A model generated the notes under the pieces. That model did no database searches. It saw nothing but the letters and a program-made list of their open reading frames with translations, and had not been told where the DNA came from. Shown piece by piece: positions 18,805-27,025 of a stretch of 46,506 nucleotides of DNA. The stretch is taken from positions 1 through 46,506 of the forward strand of contig JAYUOV010000081.1 in assembly GCA_043760535.1 (NCBI GenBank). Reading direction: 5' to 3'. Made by a program: the position numbers and the translations under genes. This stretch comes from JAZKFT01 sp043760535. GTDB taxonomy: Bacteria; Bacteroidota; Bacteroidia; Chitinophagales; Chitinophagaceae. How positions within the stretch are numbered: the stretch's first letter is position 1; each line of letters begins with the position of its first letter.

Positions 18805-19614
18805 ATGAGTTTGCTACTAAAAAATAAAATCATACTTATTACGGGAGGGGCACAGGGGATAGGTCTTGAATGCGTAAAAGAATATGTAAAGCAAGGGGCA
18901 TTTGTGGCCGTATTAGACAAGAATAGAATTTCACTGGAAGAAATTTTAAATAAAATAGGCTCAAACCATCTAGGCATCTGTTGCGATGTATCTAAAAGTA
19001 AAGAAGTGGAAAATGCCATTCAAAAAACACTGGATCACTTTGGTAAGTTAGATGCTATACACAATAATGCCGGAATAGCGAATCCTTCAAAAGCTTTACA
19101 CGAAACATCAGATATAGAGTGGGAGGAAGTAATGAATATAAATTTGAAAAGTGTTTTTCTGACTACTAAATACGGACTTGACGCATTAAAGAAATCATGT
19201 GGATGTATTTTAAATACAAGCAGTATGGTAGCAGAAATCGGGCAGCAAAATCATGCAGCCTACACTGCTACTAAAGGAGCAATTAATTCTTTGACAAAAT
19301 CTATGGCCCTGGATTATGCTTCATTTGGGATTCGTGTAAACGCAGTAGCCCCTGCGGGTGTTTGGACACCTATGTTGCGCCAATGGAACAGTGAACAAGA
19401 ATATCCAGATAAAATGAGGATTTATTTAGAGGAAATTCATGTATTGGGCTATTGTCCTAATGGAGATGTAGTTGCAGATGTTTGTACCTTTCTAATTTCT
19501 GATATGGCACGATTTGTAACAGGTTGCATTATGCCTGTAACCGGAGGTGCAGAATTAGGCTATCGCATTGTACAAAAAGAAAACCCTGTTAGGCAAACAG
19601 CAATCGAAAAGTAA
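18805..19614 (+). CDS. short-chain dehydrogenase, probable L-fucose dehydrogenase
   Basis: Predicted to oxidise L-fucose to L-fuconolactone with NAD(P)+, the first step of the non-phosphorylating fucose route, in the cytosol. Rossmann motif TGGAQGIG (13-20), NNAG (87-90), Ser140, Tyr153 and Lys157 (YTATK) are all present. Blocks VWTPM and PVTGGAELGYR closely resemble L-fucose dehydrogenase-type SDRs such as human HSD17B14. No signal peptide; 269 residues is the standard SDR length. It is the first gene behind the second copy of the regulatory element, with fuconate dehydratase, fuconolactonase and mutarotase genes downstream. Confidence 0.85.
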   Translation: MSLLLKNKIILITGGAQGIGLECVKEYVKQGAFVAVLDKNRISLEEILNKIGSNHLGICCDVSKSKEVENAIQKTLDHFGKLDAIHNNAGIANPSKALHETSDIEWEEVMNINLKSVFLTTKYGLDALKKSCGCILNTSSMVAEIGQQNHAAYTATKGAINSLTKSMALDYASFGIRVNAVAPAGVWTPMLRQWNSEQEYPDKMRIYLEEIHVLGYCPNGDVVADVCTFLISDMARFVTGCIMPVTGGAELGYRIVQKENPVRQTAIEK

Positions 19615-20004
19615 AATCCAGACAATTACCATAAATCTTTCAAAAGGTAAGGTGGAAATGGGTTATCTGGAAATGGGTAACAAATTTGCAGTTAAAATAA
19701 CTTACCTATAAAATTTCTAAAAAAAATGAGATGACCAATGCTTTTAATGTTCTAACTGACCGGTTGCAAAATTTTTAGAGAAAATCATACCAGCAAGTAT
19801 TTGGAGTAGATGGGGAGATATCTTTTAAAAACCTTGTTTTTGGTGAACAAATAAATTTGTGTTCATAACCCTTTTTTTAAATCCTATTATGATAAAAAAT
19901 AATTATAACAGAGGTTCACAACTATTTTTAGGTTTGAAATGGATGAAATGACATCTGATAGATTTTGTCATTACCTAAATTATTTGCTGCTAAATTTAAA
20001 ATGT
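19615..20004. other. 390-bp intergenic region
   Basis: No gene recognised. It holds a short imperfect tandem repeat (GGAAATGGGTTATCT followed by GGAAATGGGTAAC at 19655-19682) and is otherwise AT-rich. It probably carries the promoter of the following fucosidase. The codons from 19939 to 20004 are open but unlikely to be translated, because the real leader begins at 20005. Confidence 0.4.
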
Positions 20005-21312
20005 ATGAAACGGATATTTCTTTTGACCAACCTGGTATTATTCAGTACACTAAGTCTTTTTTCCCAATTGCAGGCTATTGACAATAAAACCAGTCCGGAA
20101 ATTTTAAAAAATTTTATGGATAAACGTTTTGGTATGTTTATTCATTGGGGCCCTGTAACCTTGCGTGGTACGGAGATCGGCTGGTCACGTGGACACCAGG
20201 TTCCGGCGGATGAATATGAAAATTTGTACAAAGAATTTAACCCTGTTTTATTCAACGCCGACAAATGGGCCAAAGCCGCAAAAGATGCAGGCATGAAGTA
20301 CCTGACTATTACTGCCAAACACCATGATGGATTTTGTTTATGGCCTTCCGCTTATACAGAATATGATATCATGTCGTCTCCCTATAAAAAAGATATCGTA
20401 GGCAAATTGGCGAAAGCCTGTAAGAAATACGATATTGCTTTTTGTATTTATTTTACCGTGTTAGACTGGCATGATGCCAATTACCCCATGCACAACCTAG
20501 GCGATTCCATACCAGACCCAAAAGCTGATATTAAAAAATTTGTTGGTACGATGAAGAACCAGTTGACGGAACTGATTTCGAACTATCATCCCTACATGCT
20601 TTGGTTTGATGGTAACTGGGAAAAGCCATGGACCAAAGAGTTTGGCGAGGAAGTTTACAATCATATTAAAAAATTAGATCCAAACGTGATTGTAAACAAC
20701 AGGCTGGGTAAGGGAACACATAAAGTAATGACGCCTGAAACAGTAGGTGACTATGCCACACCGGAGCAGATAGTGGGAGAAATAAATATGAAAGATCCCT
20801 GGGAGTCCTGTATTACTATTTGTAAACAATGGGCATGGAAACCCAATGATAAAATGAAGAGCCTGAAGGAATCCATTCAAACTCTGGCTTCCACTGCTGG
20901 TGGCAATGGCAACCTTTTATACAATGTAGGCCCAATGCTGGATGGGCGTATGGAAGATAGACAGATAAATCTCTTATCACAAATGGGCGCATGGCTTGCT
21001 AAAAACGGAACAGCCATTTACGGAACCAAAGGCGGACCCTATAAACCGAATAAGGATTTCGCTACCACTCGGAAAGGCAATAAAATATTTTTGCATCTTT
21101 TTAAACAAGATAATCGAGTAATTAAACTGGCTGCAATTCCAGCCTTTGAAATCAACAAAGCCTATTTTTTGAATGGTGCTGCCGTAACATTTGAACAGGA
21201 TGAAAGTGGTATTACAATAAACCTGCCTGCAACCATGCCTGATAACATTGATACAGTAGTGGTATTAGAATTAAATGGAGATGCAGAAAAAATTCCATTG
21301 ATTGGAAATTAA
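20005..21312 (+). CDS. canonical GH29 alpha-L-fucosidase
   Basis: Releases terminal alpha-L-fucose. ATG 20005 begins a clean signal peptide (MKRIFLLTNL...LFSQLQA). Classic GH29 blocks follow: RFGMFIHWGPVTLRG (residues 41-55), AKHHDGFCLWPS (104-115, double His) and YMLWFDGNWE with nucleophile Asp202. The second half contains LASTAGGNGNLLYNVGP and a small C-terminal beta-domain. At 435 residues it is the short, broad-specificity (GH29-A-like) size, unlike the two divergent paralogues at 6520 and 9917. Embedded between fucose catabolic genes, it is the best candidate for supplying free L-fucose to them. Confidence 0.94.
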   Translation: MKRIFLLTNLVLFSTLSLFSQLQAIDNKTSPEILKNFMDKRFGMFIHWGPVTLRGTEIGWSRGHQVPADEYENLYKEFNPVLFNADKWAKAAKDAGMKYLTITAKHHDGFCLWPSAYTEYDIMSSPYKKDIVGKLAKACKKYDIAFCIYFTVLDWHDANYPMHNLGDSIPDPKADIKKFVGTMKNQLTELISNYHPYMLWFDGNWEKPWTKEFGEEVYNHIKKLDPNVIVNNRLGKGTHKVMTPETVGDYATPEQIVGEINMKDPWESCITICKQWAWKPNDKMKSLKESIQTLASTAGGNGNLLYNVGPMLDGRMEDRQINLLSQMGAWLAKNGTAIYGTKGGPYKPNKDFATTRKGNKIFLHLFKQDNRVIKLAAIPAFEINKAYFLNGAAVTFEQDESGITINLPATMPDNIDTVVVLELNGDAEKIPLIGN

Positions 21313-21490
21313 TTTTTTGATAAAGAACAGGTTTCGCAAAATACAATTGCTGGTTATAATTTCTAGATAGTTTAAAATACTGTACAATGGCCACTGAAAA
21401 AATTGCGGTAAGAAAATTTATATGATGTCGTTAAGAAATGAAATAATGTTACTGAAGCACGGCTCTGTTATTAGATCATAAATCGAAAGA

Positions 21491-21664
21491 ATGTATGGTA
21501 ATATTCAAATGACCGAATTTAATTTCATTTTAGACATCATAAAAATTTTTAGCTTTTTTTCCGTAGCCTTTATTTTTTTTGTTACTTTTTTTATCAAGAA
21601 AAAAAAGAAAGTAGAGACGGGCAAAGTATCAGTTGGTTTTTTCGAAACTTATACCCAATGCTAA
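21491..21664 (+). CDS. possible small membrane protein, 57 residues
   Basis: An ATG at 21491 opens a 57-codon frame: a polar start, one hydrophobic stretch (about residues 18-35) and a basic KKKKK cluster right after it, as in small single-pass membrane proteins with the C-terminus inside. Its last bases end before the ATG of the fuconate dehydratase gene (21684). The homopolymeric T and A tracts could produce such a frame by chance, so I give it low weight. The rest of 21313-21683 shows no gene. Confidence 0.25.
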   Translation: MYGNIQMTEFNFILDIIKIFSFFSVAFIFFVTFFIKKKKKVETGKVSVGFFETYTQC

Positions 21665-21683
21665 TAATTGTTTATACTTTTTT

Positions 21684-22907
21684 ATGATAATAAAAACCAG
21701 CACAAGAGACACCCGCTTTCCCCTCGAAACCGGCGCCGGCAGCGATGCCATCCACAGGGACCCCATTTACTCCTATGCAGTTACCAATTTAGTAGATGAT
21801 AGTAGTATTATAGGAACCGGCTTTGCCTTCACATTGGGTGAAGGAAATGACCTGGTTTGCAAAGCCGCACAATTTTACGCTAACAAATTAATTGGAAAAG
21901 ATATTGAAGAACTGATGGCCAATTTCGGACAGCTTTTTAACGAGCTATCCAATGAGCAACAATTCCGCTGGCTCGGACCGCACAAAGGGGTTGTGCACCT
22001 TGCCCTTGCTTCGGTCACCAATGCCTGTTATGATTTATGGGCAAAAAAAAGAGGCGTGCCACTTTGGAAGTTATTAATTGATTTAACCCCGGAACAAATC
22101 GTAAACACACTCGATCTTTCTTACCTGGAAGATGAACTCACTAAAGAACAGGCCCTACAATTATTGCAATCACAAACAGCAGGGAAAGCCAAAAGACATA
22201 AAATTATAGAAACCGGTTATGCAGGTTATGATACCTCGATTGGCTGGTTCAATTACCCCGATGAAAAGGTGCGGGAAAACTGTAAAAAAGCAATCGCAGA
22301 AGGATTTACGGCTATGAAATTAAAAGTGGGTTCCACCGAAAGTGAGCGGGATATCCGAAGGGCCAATATTGTAAGAGAAGTGGCGGGTGATGATATAAAA
22401 GTAATGCTGGATGCCAACCAGCAATGGAATCTTCCACAGGCTTTAAAAATTTGTAAACAGTTACAATCGATGAATCCTTACTGGATCGAAGAACCTACGC
22501 ATCCGGATGATGTGTTGGCGCATAAAACATTGGCAGAAGCAATCAGGCCAACTAAATTAGCGCTGGGTGAGCATGTGCCCAATAGGATCATTTTTAAAAA
22601 TTATTTACAAACGGGCTGTGCCGGTTTTATGCAGGTGGATGCCGTTAGGGTAGGTGGCGTAAGTGAATTTATTACCGTAAGTTTATTGTGTAAAAAATTC
22701 GGCATACCTGTTTTGCCCCATGTGGGCGATATGGGTCAGTTGCACCAGCACCTTGTTTTATTCAACCATATTTCAATGGGTCATGAAGCATTGTTCCTGG
22801 AGCATATTCCACACCTGCAAAAACATTTTATTCATCCGGCAACCATTGAAAATGGCGTTTACAAAACGCCCATGGAGATTGGCAGTAGTTGTGATTTAAA
22901 AAATTAA
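21684..22907 (+). CDS. L-fuconate dehydratase, enolase superfamily
   Basis: Dehydrates L-fuconate to 2-keto-3-deoxy-L-fuconate in the cytosol. The 407 residues from ATG 21684 begin with TRDTRFPLETGAGSDAIHRDP and contain RWLGPHKGVVHLA, both hallmarks of the fuconate dehydratase/ENOSF1 group. Catalytic and metal residues are complete: Lys212-x-Lys214 (MKLKVG), Asp243 (LDANQQW), Glu269 (WIEEPT), Glu296 (GEH) and His346 (LPHVGDMG). A TTG at 21633 would add residues lacking family similarity. The symporter gene starts 11 nt after it, indicating co-transcription. Confidence 0.93.
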   Translation: MIIKTSTRDTRFPLETGAGSDAIHRDPIYSYAVTNLVDDSSIIGTGFAFTLGEGNDLVCKAAQFYANKLIGKDIEELMANFGQLFNELSNEQQFRWLGPHKGVVHLALASVTNACYDLWAKKRGVPLWKLLIDLTPEQIVNTLDLSYLEDELTKEQALQLLQSQTAGKAKRHKIIETGYAGYDTSIGWFNYPDEKVRENCKKAIAEGFTAMKLKVGSTESERDIRRANIVREVAGDDIKVMLDANQQWNLPQALKICKQLQSMNPYWIEEPTHPDDVLAHKTLAEAIRPTKLALGEHVPNRIIFKNYLQTGCAGFMQVDAVRVGGVSEFITVSLLCKKFGIPVLPHVGDMGQLHQHLVLFNHISMGHEALFLEHIPHLQKHFIHPATIENGVYKTPMEIGSSCDLKN

Positions 22908-22918
22908 ATAGAAACCGC

Positions 22919-24571
22919 ATGATAGATGGATTGGATATCTCAATAAGTGTTTTATATATTCTGGGCATCGTTACCATTGGGCTATGGGCTGGGCTGAAAA
23001 AGAAAACGGTTGCGCAGGGTGAAGCATCCAGCGATTATTTCCTAGCGGGTAAATCCTTACGGTGGCCGATGATCGGGCTGGCATTATTCGCCACCAATAT
23101 TTCCTGTATTCATTTGGTAAGTCTTGCCCAGTCTGGATTTGATACCGGATTGTTGAATGGCAACTTTGAGTGGATGGCTTCCTTTACATTAATATTGCTC
23201 GCCTTGTTTTTTGTTCCATTTTACATGAAGTCAAAAGTGGCAACCCTGCCCGACTTTTTGGAGAAACGCTATAACAGGGCCTGTCGCGACTGGTTGGCCA
23301 TTATTTCTATACTCTCCGCAATAGTAATCCATATTGCCTTTTCATTTTTAGCAGGGGGCATTGTTTTAAAAACGCTATTTGGGGTAAATATTTACGTAAG
23401 TATTATAGTAATAGCTACACTTACAGGAATCTACACTGTAATCGGAGGATTAAGAGCAGTAGTAATTACAGAGTCGATTCAAACCATTGTATTATTAACC
23501 GGTGCAATCATCATTACGGTTATTTGTTATAATAAAGTTGGTGGATGGACAGGAATTACTGATGTGCTTCATGCAAATGATAGCATGGATAAAATTTCCA
23601 TGCTAAGGCCTTCCGGTGATGCAAGTGGGATGCCCTGGTATGCGGTATTTTTAGGTTATCCTGTATTGGGCATCTGGTATTGGTGTGCCGATCAAACCAT
23701 TGTGCAAAGGGTGTTGGGAGCAAAGGATATTGATCATGCAAGAGGGGGTGCCTTATTTTGCGGGTTTATTAAAATTTTGCCGGTTTTTATTTTTGTATTG
23801 CCGGGTTTAATGGCTTATGTGCTTGCTCAAAAAGGGTTGTTTAATATCAGTGCGGTGCAACATACAGATGCCACCGGAAAACTGATTACTGAAACAAAAG
23901 GAATCTATACCTTGATGATAACGCAACTGGTGCCTACTGGTTTGGTAGGTATCCTGGTAGCTGCATTGTTATCCGGTTTAATGAGCCAGATTTCCGGAGC
24001 ACTTAATTCTATTGCTACATTGGTAAGCTATGATTTGTATAAAAGGTACCGTCCTGAAACAGGCGATATGCAATTGGTAAAAGTGGGAAGAATATCGGCA
24101 GTTGCCGCATTGGTTATTTCTCTTTCACTTTTGCCATTAATCAATCAGTATGAAAGTTTATTCAATGGCATCAATGATGTAATTGCGCACATCGCACCAC
24201 CTATTACAACCGTTTTCATATTGGGTGTATTCTGGAAAAAAGCTTCCGCCAAATCTGCGCAATATACTTTGTGGATAGGTTCGATTTTAGGTGCGGGGGT
24301 ATTTGTTTTAAATAAATTATTCCCGAATTCTGTTATTGGGCAGGTACCGTTTATGATGATGGCTTTTTATTTATTTTTAGCCTGTGTAGTACTGCAGGTT
24401 TCATTGTCGTATTATTTTCCGGTTCAGCTTACCGCCCAAAGCAATGAGCTGTATTGGAAATCACCCCTGGAACCATTACAGGATAAGGGATGGAAAGGGA
24501 TTGGAAATTACAAAGTATTGTCGCTACTGTTATTAGCGGTGATGGTAGTGCTCTATTGCTTTTTTTATTAG
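22919..24571 (+). CDS. sodium:solute symporter (SSS/SLC5 family), probable L-fucose carrier
   Basis: A 550-residue inner-membrane protein with about 13-14 hydrophobic segments, N-terminal YILGIVTIGLWAGLKKK and DYFLAGKSLRWP typical of the SSS family, and GIWYWCADQTIVQRVLGAK, the signature around the SGLT sodium/sugar site. It imports a sugar with Na+ from periplasm to cytosol. It lies 11 nt behind fuconate dehydratase, so L-fucose is the likely substrate; the usual fucose permease FucP (major facilitator type) is absent here. It is a paralogue of 28178-29782; which of the two carries fucose cannot be decided from sequence. Confidence 0.9.
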   Translation: MIDGLDISISVLYILGIVTIGLWAGLKKKTVAQGEASSDYFLAGKSLRWPMIGLALFATNISCIHLVSLAQSGFDTGLLNGNFEWMASFTLILLALFFVPFYMKSKVATLPDFLEKRYNRACRDWLAIISILSAIVIHIAFSFLAGGIVLKTLFGVNIYVSIIVIATLTGIYTVIGGLRAVVITESIQTIVLLTGAIIITVICYNKVGGWTGITDVLHANDSMDKISMLRPSGDASGMPWYAVFLGYPVLGIWYWCADQTIVQRVLGAKDIDHARGGALFCGFIKILPVFIFVLPGLMAYVLAQKGLFNISAVQHTDATGKLITETKGIYTLMITQLVPTGLVGILVAALLSGLMSQISGALNSIATLVSYDLYKRYRPETGDMQLVKVGRISAVAALVISLSLLPLINQYESLFNGINDVIAHIAPPITTVFILGVFWKKASAKSAQYTLWIGSILGAGVFVLNKLFPNSVIGQVPFMMMAFYLFLACVVLQVSLSYYFPVQLTAQSNELYWKSPLEPLQDKGWKGIGNYKVLSLLLLAVMVVLYCFFY

Positions 24572-24690
24572 ATAATACGAATAACCTAATTTGGGTTTAA
24601 ACACAAATGGGCACCCATAACAGTAGGGTGTAGGAACTTCCTTTCGTATTTCCACCAGTAAATGTATAAGCCACATCTTTTGGTTAGGTC

Positions 24691-24703
24691 CCGACAAAGT
24701 CGG
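24691..24703. repeat. REP-like hairpin in the symporter-mutarotase gap
   Basis: CCGAC, loop AAA, GTCGG at 24691-24703: a 5-bp stem in an otherwise gene-free 295-bp gap (24572-24866). Another weak symmetry, ACCC/GGGT, lies near 24613-24630. A 69-codon minus-strand frame spans the gap but has no recognisable domain, leader or partner and I do not count it. The gap resembles dispersed intergenic repeat material. Confidence 0.35.
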
Positions 24704-24866
24704 TATTCAAAAAATACGACAGCATATTTTTCGAAAAAAGCAAAAGCAGTGGTGTTCCAGTTATACAGCCCCACCGGTTGCGGAGGTGAAAACAAAAAAA
24801 TTAAAAGGGCTTCCTAATTCACAAAATATAAAAGAATTAAATACTTAATTCTAAATAAAAAATTTT

Positions 24867-25325
24867 ATGGTAAATATAAAAATCATCCAATGTTCCCTAT
24901 GCATCACCCTGCTATTCACAGCATGTAATCAGGTTGAAATGAAGCCAACAAAATCAATTACTGATTCAAAAGACAGCTCCATAAATATAAAGCGCTTTGG
25001 AATGGTAACCGGTTTAAAACCGGAGAAATTGGCCTATTATAAACAACTCCATGCAGCAGTGTGGCCGGCAGTTTTAAAAAAAATAAAAGAGTGTAATATT
25101 CAAAACTATTCTATCTATTTAAAAGAGATTGAAGGCAGGCAATACCTGTTTAGTTATTTTGAATATACCGGAAATGACTTTGAGGAAGACATGAAAAAAA
25201 TGTCGGCAGACAGCACAACTCAAAAATGGTGGAAAGAAACCGATCCTTGCCAGCAACCACTGCCGGATGCTGCTGCCAAAAGACAGACATGGTCGGCCAT
25301 GGAGGAAGTCTTTCGTACAAATTAG
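24867..25325 (+). CDS. lipoprotein mutarotase of the RhaM (L-rhamnose/L-fucose mutarotase) family
   Basis: Interconverts anomers of a 6-deoxy-hexose. The domain (residues 41-150) has FGMVTGLKPEKLAYYKQLHAAVWPAVL-type N-terminal blocks with candidate catalytic His62, NYSIYL, YLFSYFEY, and the paired Trp121-Trp122 of the family. Unusually, a leader with lipobox Cys20 (FTA-C) and a 20-residue linker precede it, so the enzyme should be anchored in the periplasm rather than cytosolic. Its place among fucose genes points to L-fucose. It may supply the anomer the symporter or the dehydrogenase prefers. Confidence 0.85.
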   Translation: MVNIKIIQCSLCITLLFTACNQVEMKPTKSITDSKDSSINIKRFGMVTGLKPEKLAYYKQLHAAVWPAVLKKIKECNIQNYSIYLKEIEGRQYLFSYFEYTGNDFEEDMKKMSADSTTQKWWKETDPCQQPLPDAAAKRQTWSAMEEVFRTN

Positions 25326-25430
25326 GCCTGCAATGAAAGGTTGTCCTATTATTATATAAATAAAAAATAGAATGTATGAAAAATATTTTGAATAGTTTTA
25401 TTAAACAGTCATACGGAAAATAGCTAGCAT

Positions 25431-26087
25431 ATGAATACTCAAACGTCTATAAGCAATAGATTAGAAAAATGTTACTCCGGAGCAGTGTATGACGTATTAC
25501 GTTCGATGGGATATCCCAATCAGGCATTGCCCAACAACATTCGTCCAATAGACGTTCACACCAAACTAGCTGGTCCAATATATACGGTAAGTGGACGCTA
25601 TGATGAGTCATTGGATCCTCATGAAACGCTTCTTCAATGGACAGGTTTGTTGTCAAAAGCACCAAAAGGAAGTGTGGTGATCTGCCAGCCGAATGATGAT
25701 ACACTAGCTCATATGGGGGAATTGTCCTCGGAGACTTTACAGTTACGTGGTATTCGTGGATATATTGTCGACGGAGGATCCAGAGATTCAGCATTTATCA
25801 GTAAAATTGGATTCAAAGTATTCTGTAAATACTTCACACCAGTAGACGTAGTTGGGAGATGGGTGGCTGATAAATTCGCTGAACCCATAAAAATCGGGGA
25901 AGTAAATATAGAGACGGGTGACTATGTAATGGCCGATAGAGATGGAATTGTAATTATTCCAAAAGCAATTGCCGAAGAAGTGGTAAAGAAAACGGAAGCA
26001 GTGCTATTAACTGAGAGCTTAGTACGAAAGGCCATATTGGAGGGAGTAGATCCACAAGAAGCCTATTTGAAGTATGGGAAATTCTGA
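25431..26087 (+). CDS. RraA-like protein, candidate 2-keto-3-deoxy-L-fuconate aldolase
   Basis: A 218-residue cytosolic protein of the RraA/HMG-aldolase family. It holds GELSS (residues 96-100) and VDGGSRDS (113-120), matching the metal and pyruvate site of class II 4-hydroxy-4-methyl-2-oxoglutarate aldolases (Asp114, Arg118, Asp119 region). This window has no DapA-type or HpcH-type aldolase and no second SDR to handle 2-keto-3-deoxyfuconate. An aldol cleavage to pyruvate and L-lactaldehyde by this protein would complete the pathway; that assignment is inferred. A 22-nt gap to the lactonase gene supports a shared operon. A regulator-of-RNase role is unlikely given the conserved aldolase residues and context. 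Confidence 0.8.
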   Translation: MNTQTSISNRLEKCYSGAVYDVLRSMGYPNQALPNNIRPIDVHTKLAGPIYTVSGRYDESLDPHETLLQWTGLLSKAPKGSVVICQPNDDTLAHMGELSSETLQLRGIRGYIVDGGSRDSAFISKIGFKVFCKYFTPVDVVGRWVADKFAEPIKIGEVNIETGDYVMADRDGIVIIPKAIAEEVVKKTEAVLLTESLVRKAILEGVDPQEAYLKYGKF

Positions 26088-26109
26088 ATGAGCATTAAAA
26101 TTTAAAGCA

Positions 26110-26958
26110 ATGAATTCTATTTCAATTATTGATAGCCATGTACATTTTTGGGATCCTTCTAAATTAAAATATGATTGGCTCGAATCGGCTGGGGCACTAA
26201 ATCATTCTTTTCTATTAGCAGATTATCATAAAGCTACTGAGGGAATCGAAGTTGATAAAATGGTTTTTGTAGAATGTAACTGCCAGCCCGGTTCGAATGA
26301 GGAAGAAGTAAAATGGGTACAGGATTTGGCCAAAACTGATGAACGCATTCAAGCTATTGTGGCTTATGCTGACCTTACTGAGGTAAATAAAATAGATCAT
26401 AAACTTGAAAACCTTGCAGCCTATAAAATGGTGAAAGGTATCCGACATAATATACAGTTTAATGAACCGGGATTTGCTTTACAACCAACATTTATTGAAG
26501 GTGTTAAGAAGGTATTAGATTCAGACATGCATTTTGAATTATGCATCACACATGATCAGTTGGTAGAGTGTATTGAGCTAGTTAGTGCTTTGCCGGAAAG
26601 ACTTTTGATATTGAATCATTGTGGAAAGCCAGGTATCAGGGATGGTGAAATGGACAATTGGAAAAAGAATATGAGGCAGCTATCCCAGTATGAGCATGTT
26701 TATTGTAAGGTGTCCGGACTCATGACGGAAGCAGATTTAAAGAACTGGAAAAAGGAAGATCTAACTCCTTATACAAATCATGTACTTGACTGCTTTGGGA
26801 ATGATCGAATTGTATATGGCAGTGATTGGCCAGTATGCAAGCTGGCGGGAGGCTACCATGACTGGTACACCTTTGTAAGTGAATGGACCAGTGACTGGAG
26901 CGAACAAGAAAAAATAAATTTTTACCACGACAATGCAAAGCGATTCTTCAGATTGTAG
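26110..26958 (+). CDS. L-fuconolactonase, amidohydrolase superfamily (COG3618)
   Basis: Hydrolyses L-fuconolactone to L-fuconate in the cytosol, step two of the oxidative route. The 282 residues begin with the metal motif DSHVHFWDP (His10, His12) and contain GIRHNIQ, ILNHCGKPG and VYGSDWPVC, the family's other metal and substrate blocks, with Asp of SDWP as catalytic acid/base. The length is standard for lactonases of this family and there is no leader. Its gene follows the RraA-like gene after 22 nt and precedes the second enolase-superfamily gene by 67 nt. Confidence 0.92.
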   Translation: MNSISIIDSHVHFWDPSKLKYDWLESAGALNHSFLLADYHKATEGIEVDKMVFVECNCQPGSNEEEVKWVQDLAKTDERIQAIVAYADLTEVNKIDHKLENLAAYKMVKGIRHNIQFNEPGFALQPTFIEGVKKVLDSDMHFELCITHDQLVECIELVSALPERLLILNHCGKPGIRDGEMDNWKKNMRQLSQYEHVYCKVSGLMTEADLKNWKKEDLTPYTNHVLDCFGNDRIVYGSDWPVCKLAGGYHDWYTFVSEWTSDWSEQEKINFYHDNAKRFFRL

Positions 26959-27025
26959 ATAAGAAAATTAGTACCAATCAAATTAGATTTATTGATTATA
27001 CAATTGAAAATATAAATACTGTAAA

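Noticed and set aside
18805..19614. Second role of the SDR as 2-keto-3-deoxyfuconate dehydrogenase
   Set aside because: Its C-terminal motif and context resemble fucose dehydrogenases. A second SDR, which the dehydrogenase-hydrolase branch would need, is absent, so I kept the fucose assignment.
19939..20004. Upstream extension of the canonical GH29 to 19939
   Set aside because: It would put 22 residues before a clean signal peptide at 20005, which is the better start.
24586..24795. 69-codon minus-strand frame between symporter and mutarotase genes
   Set aside because: Low-complexity aromatic-rich residues and a hairpin-containing gap suggest intergenic repeat rather than protein.
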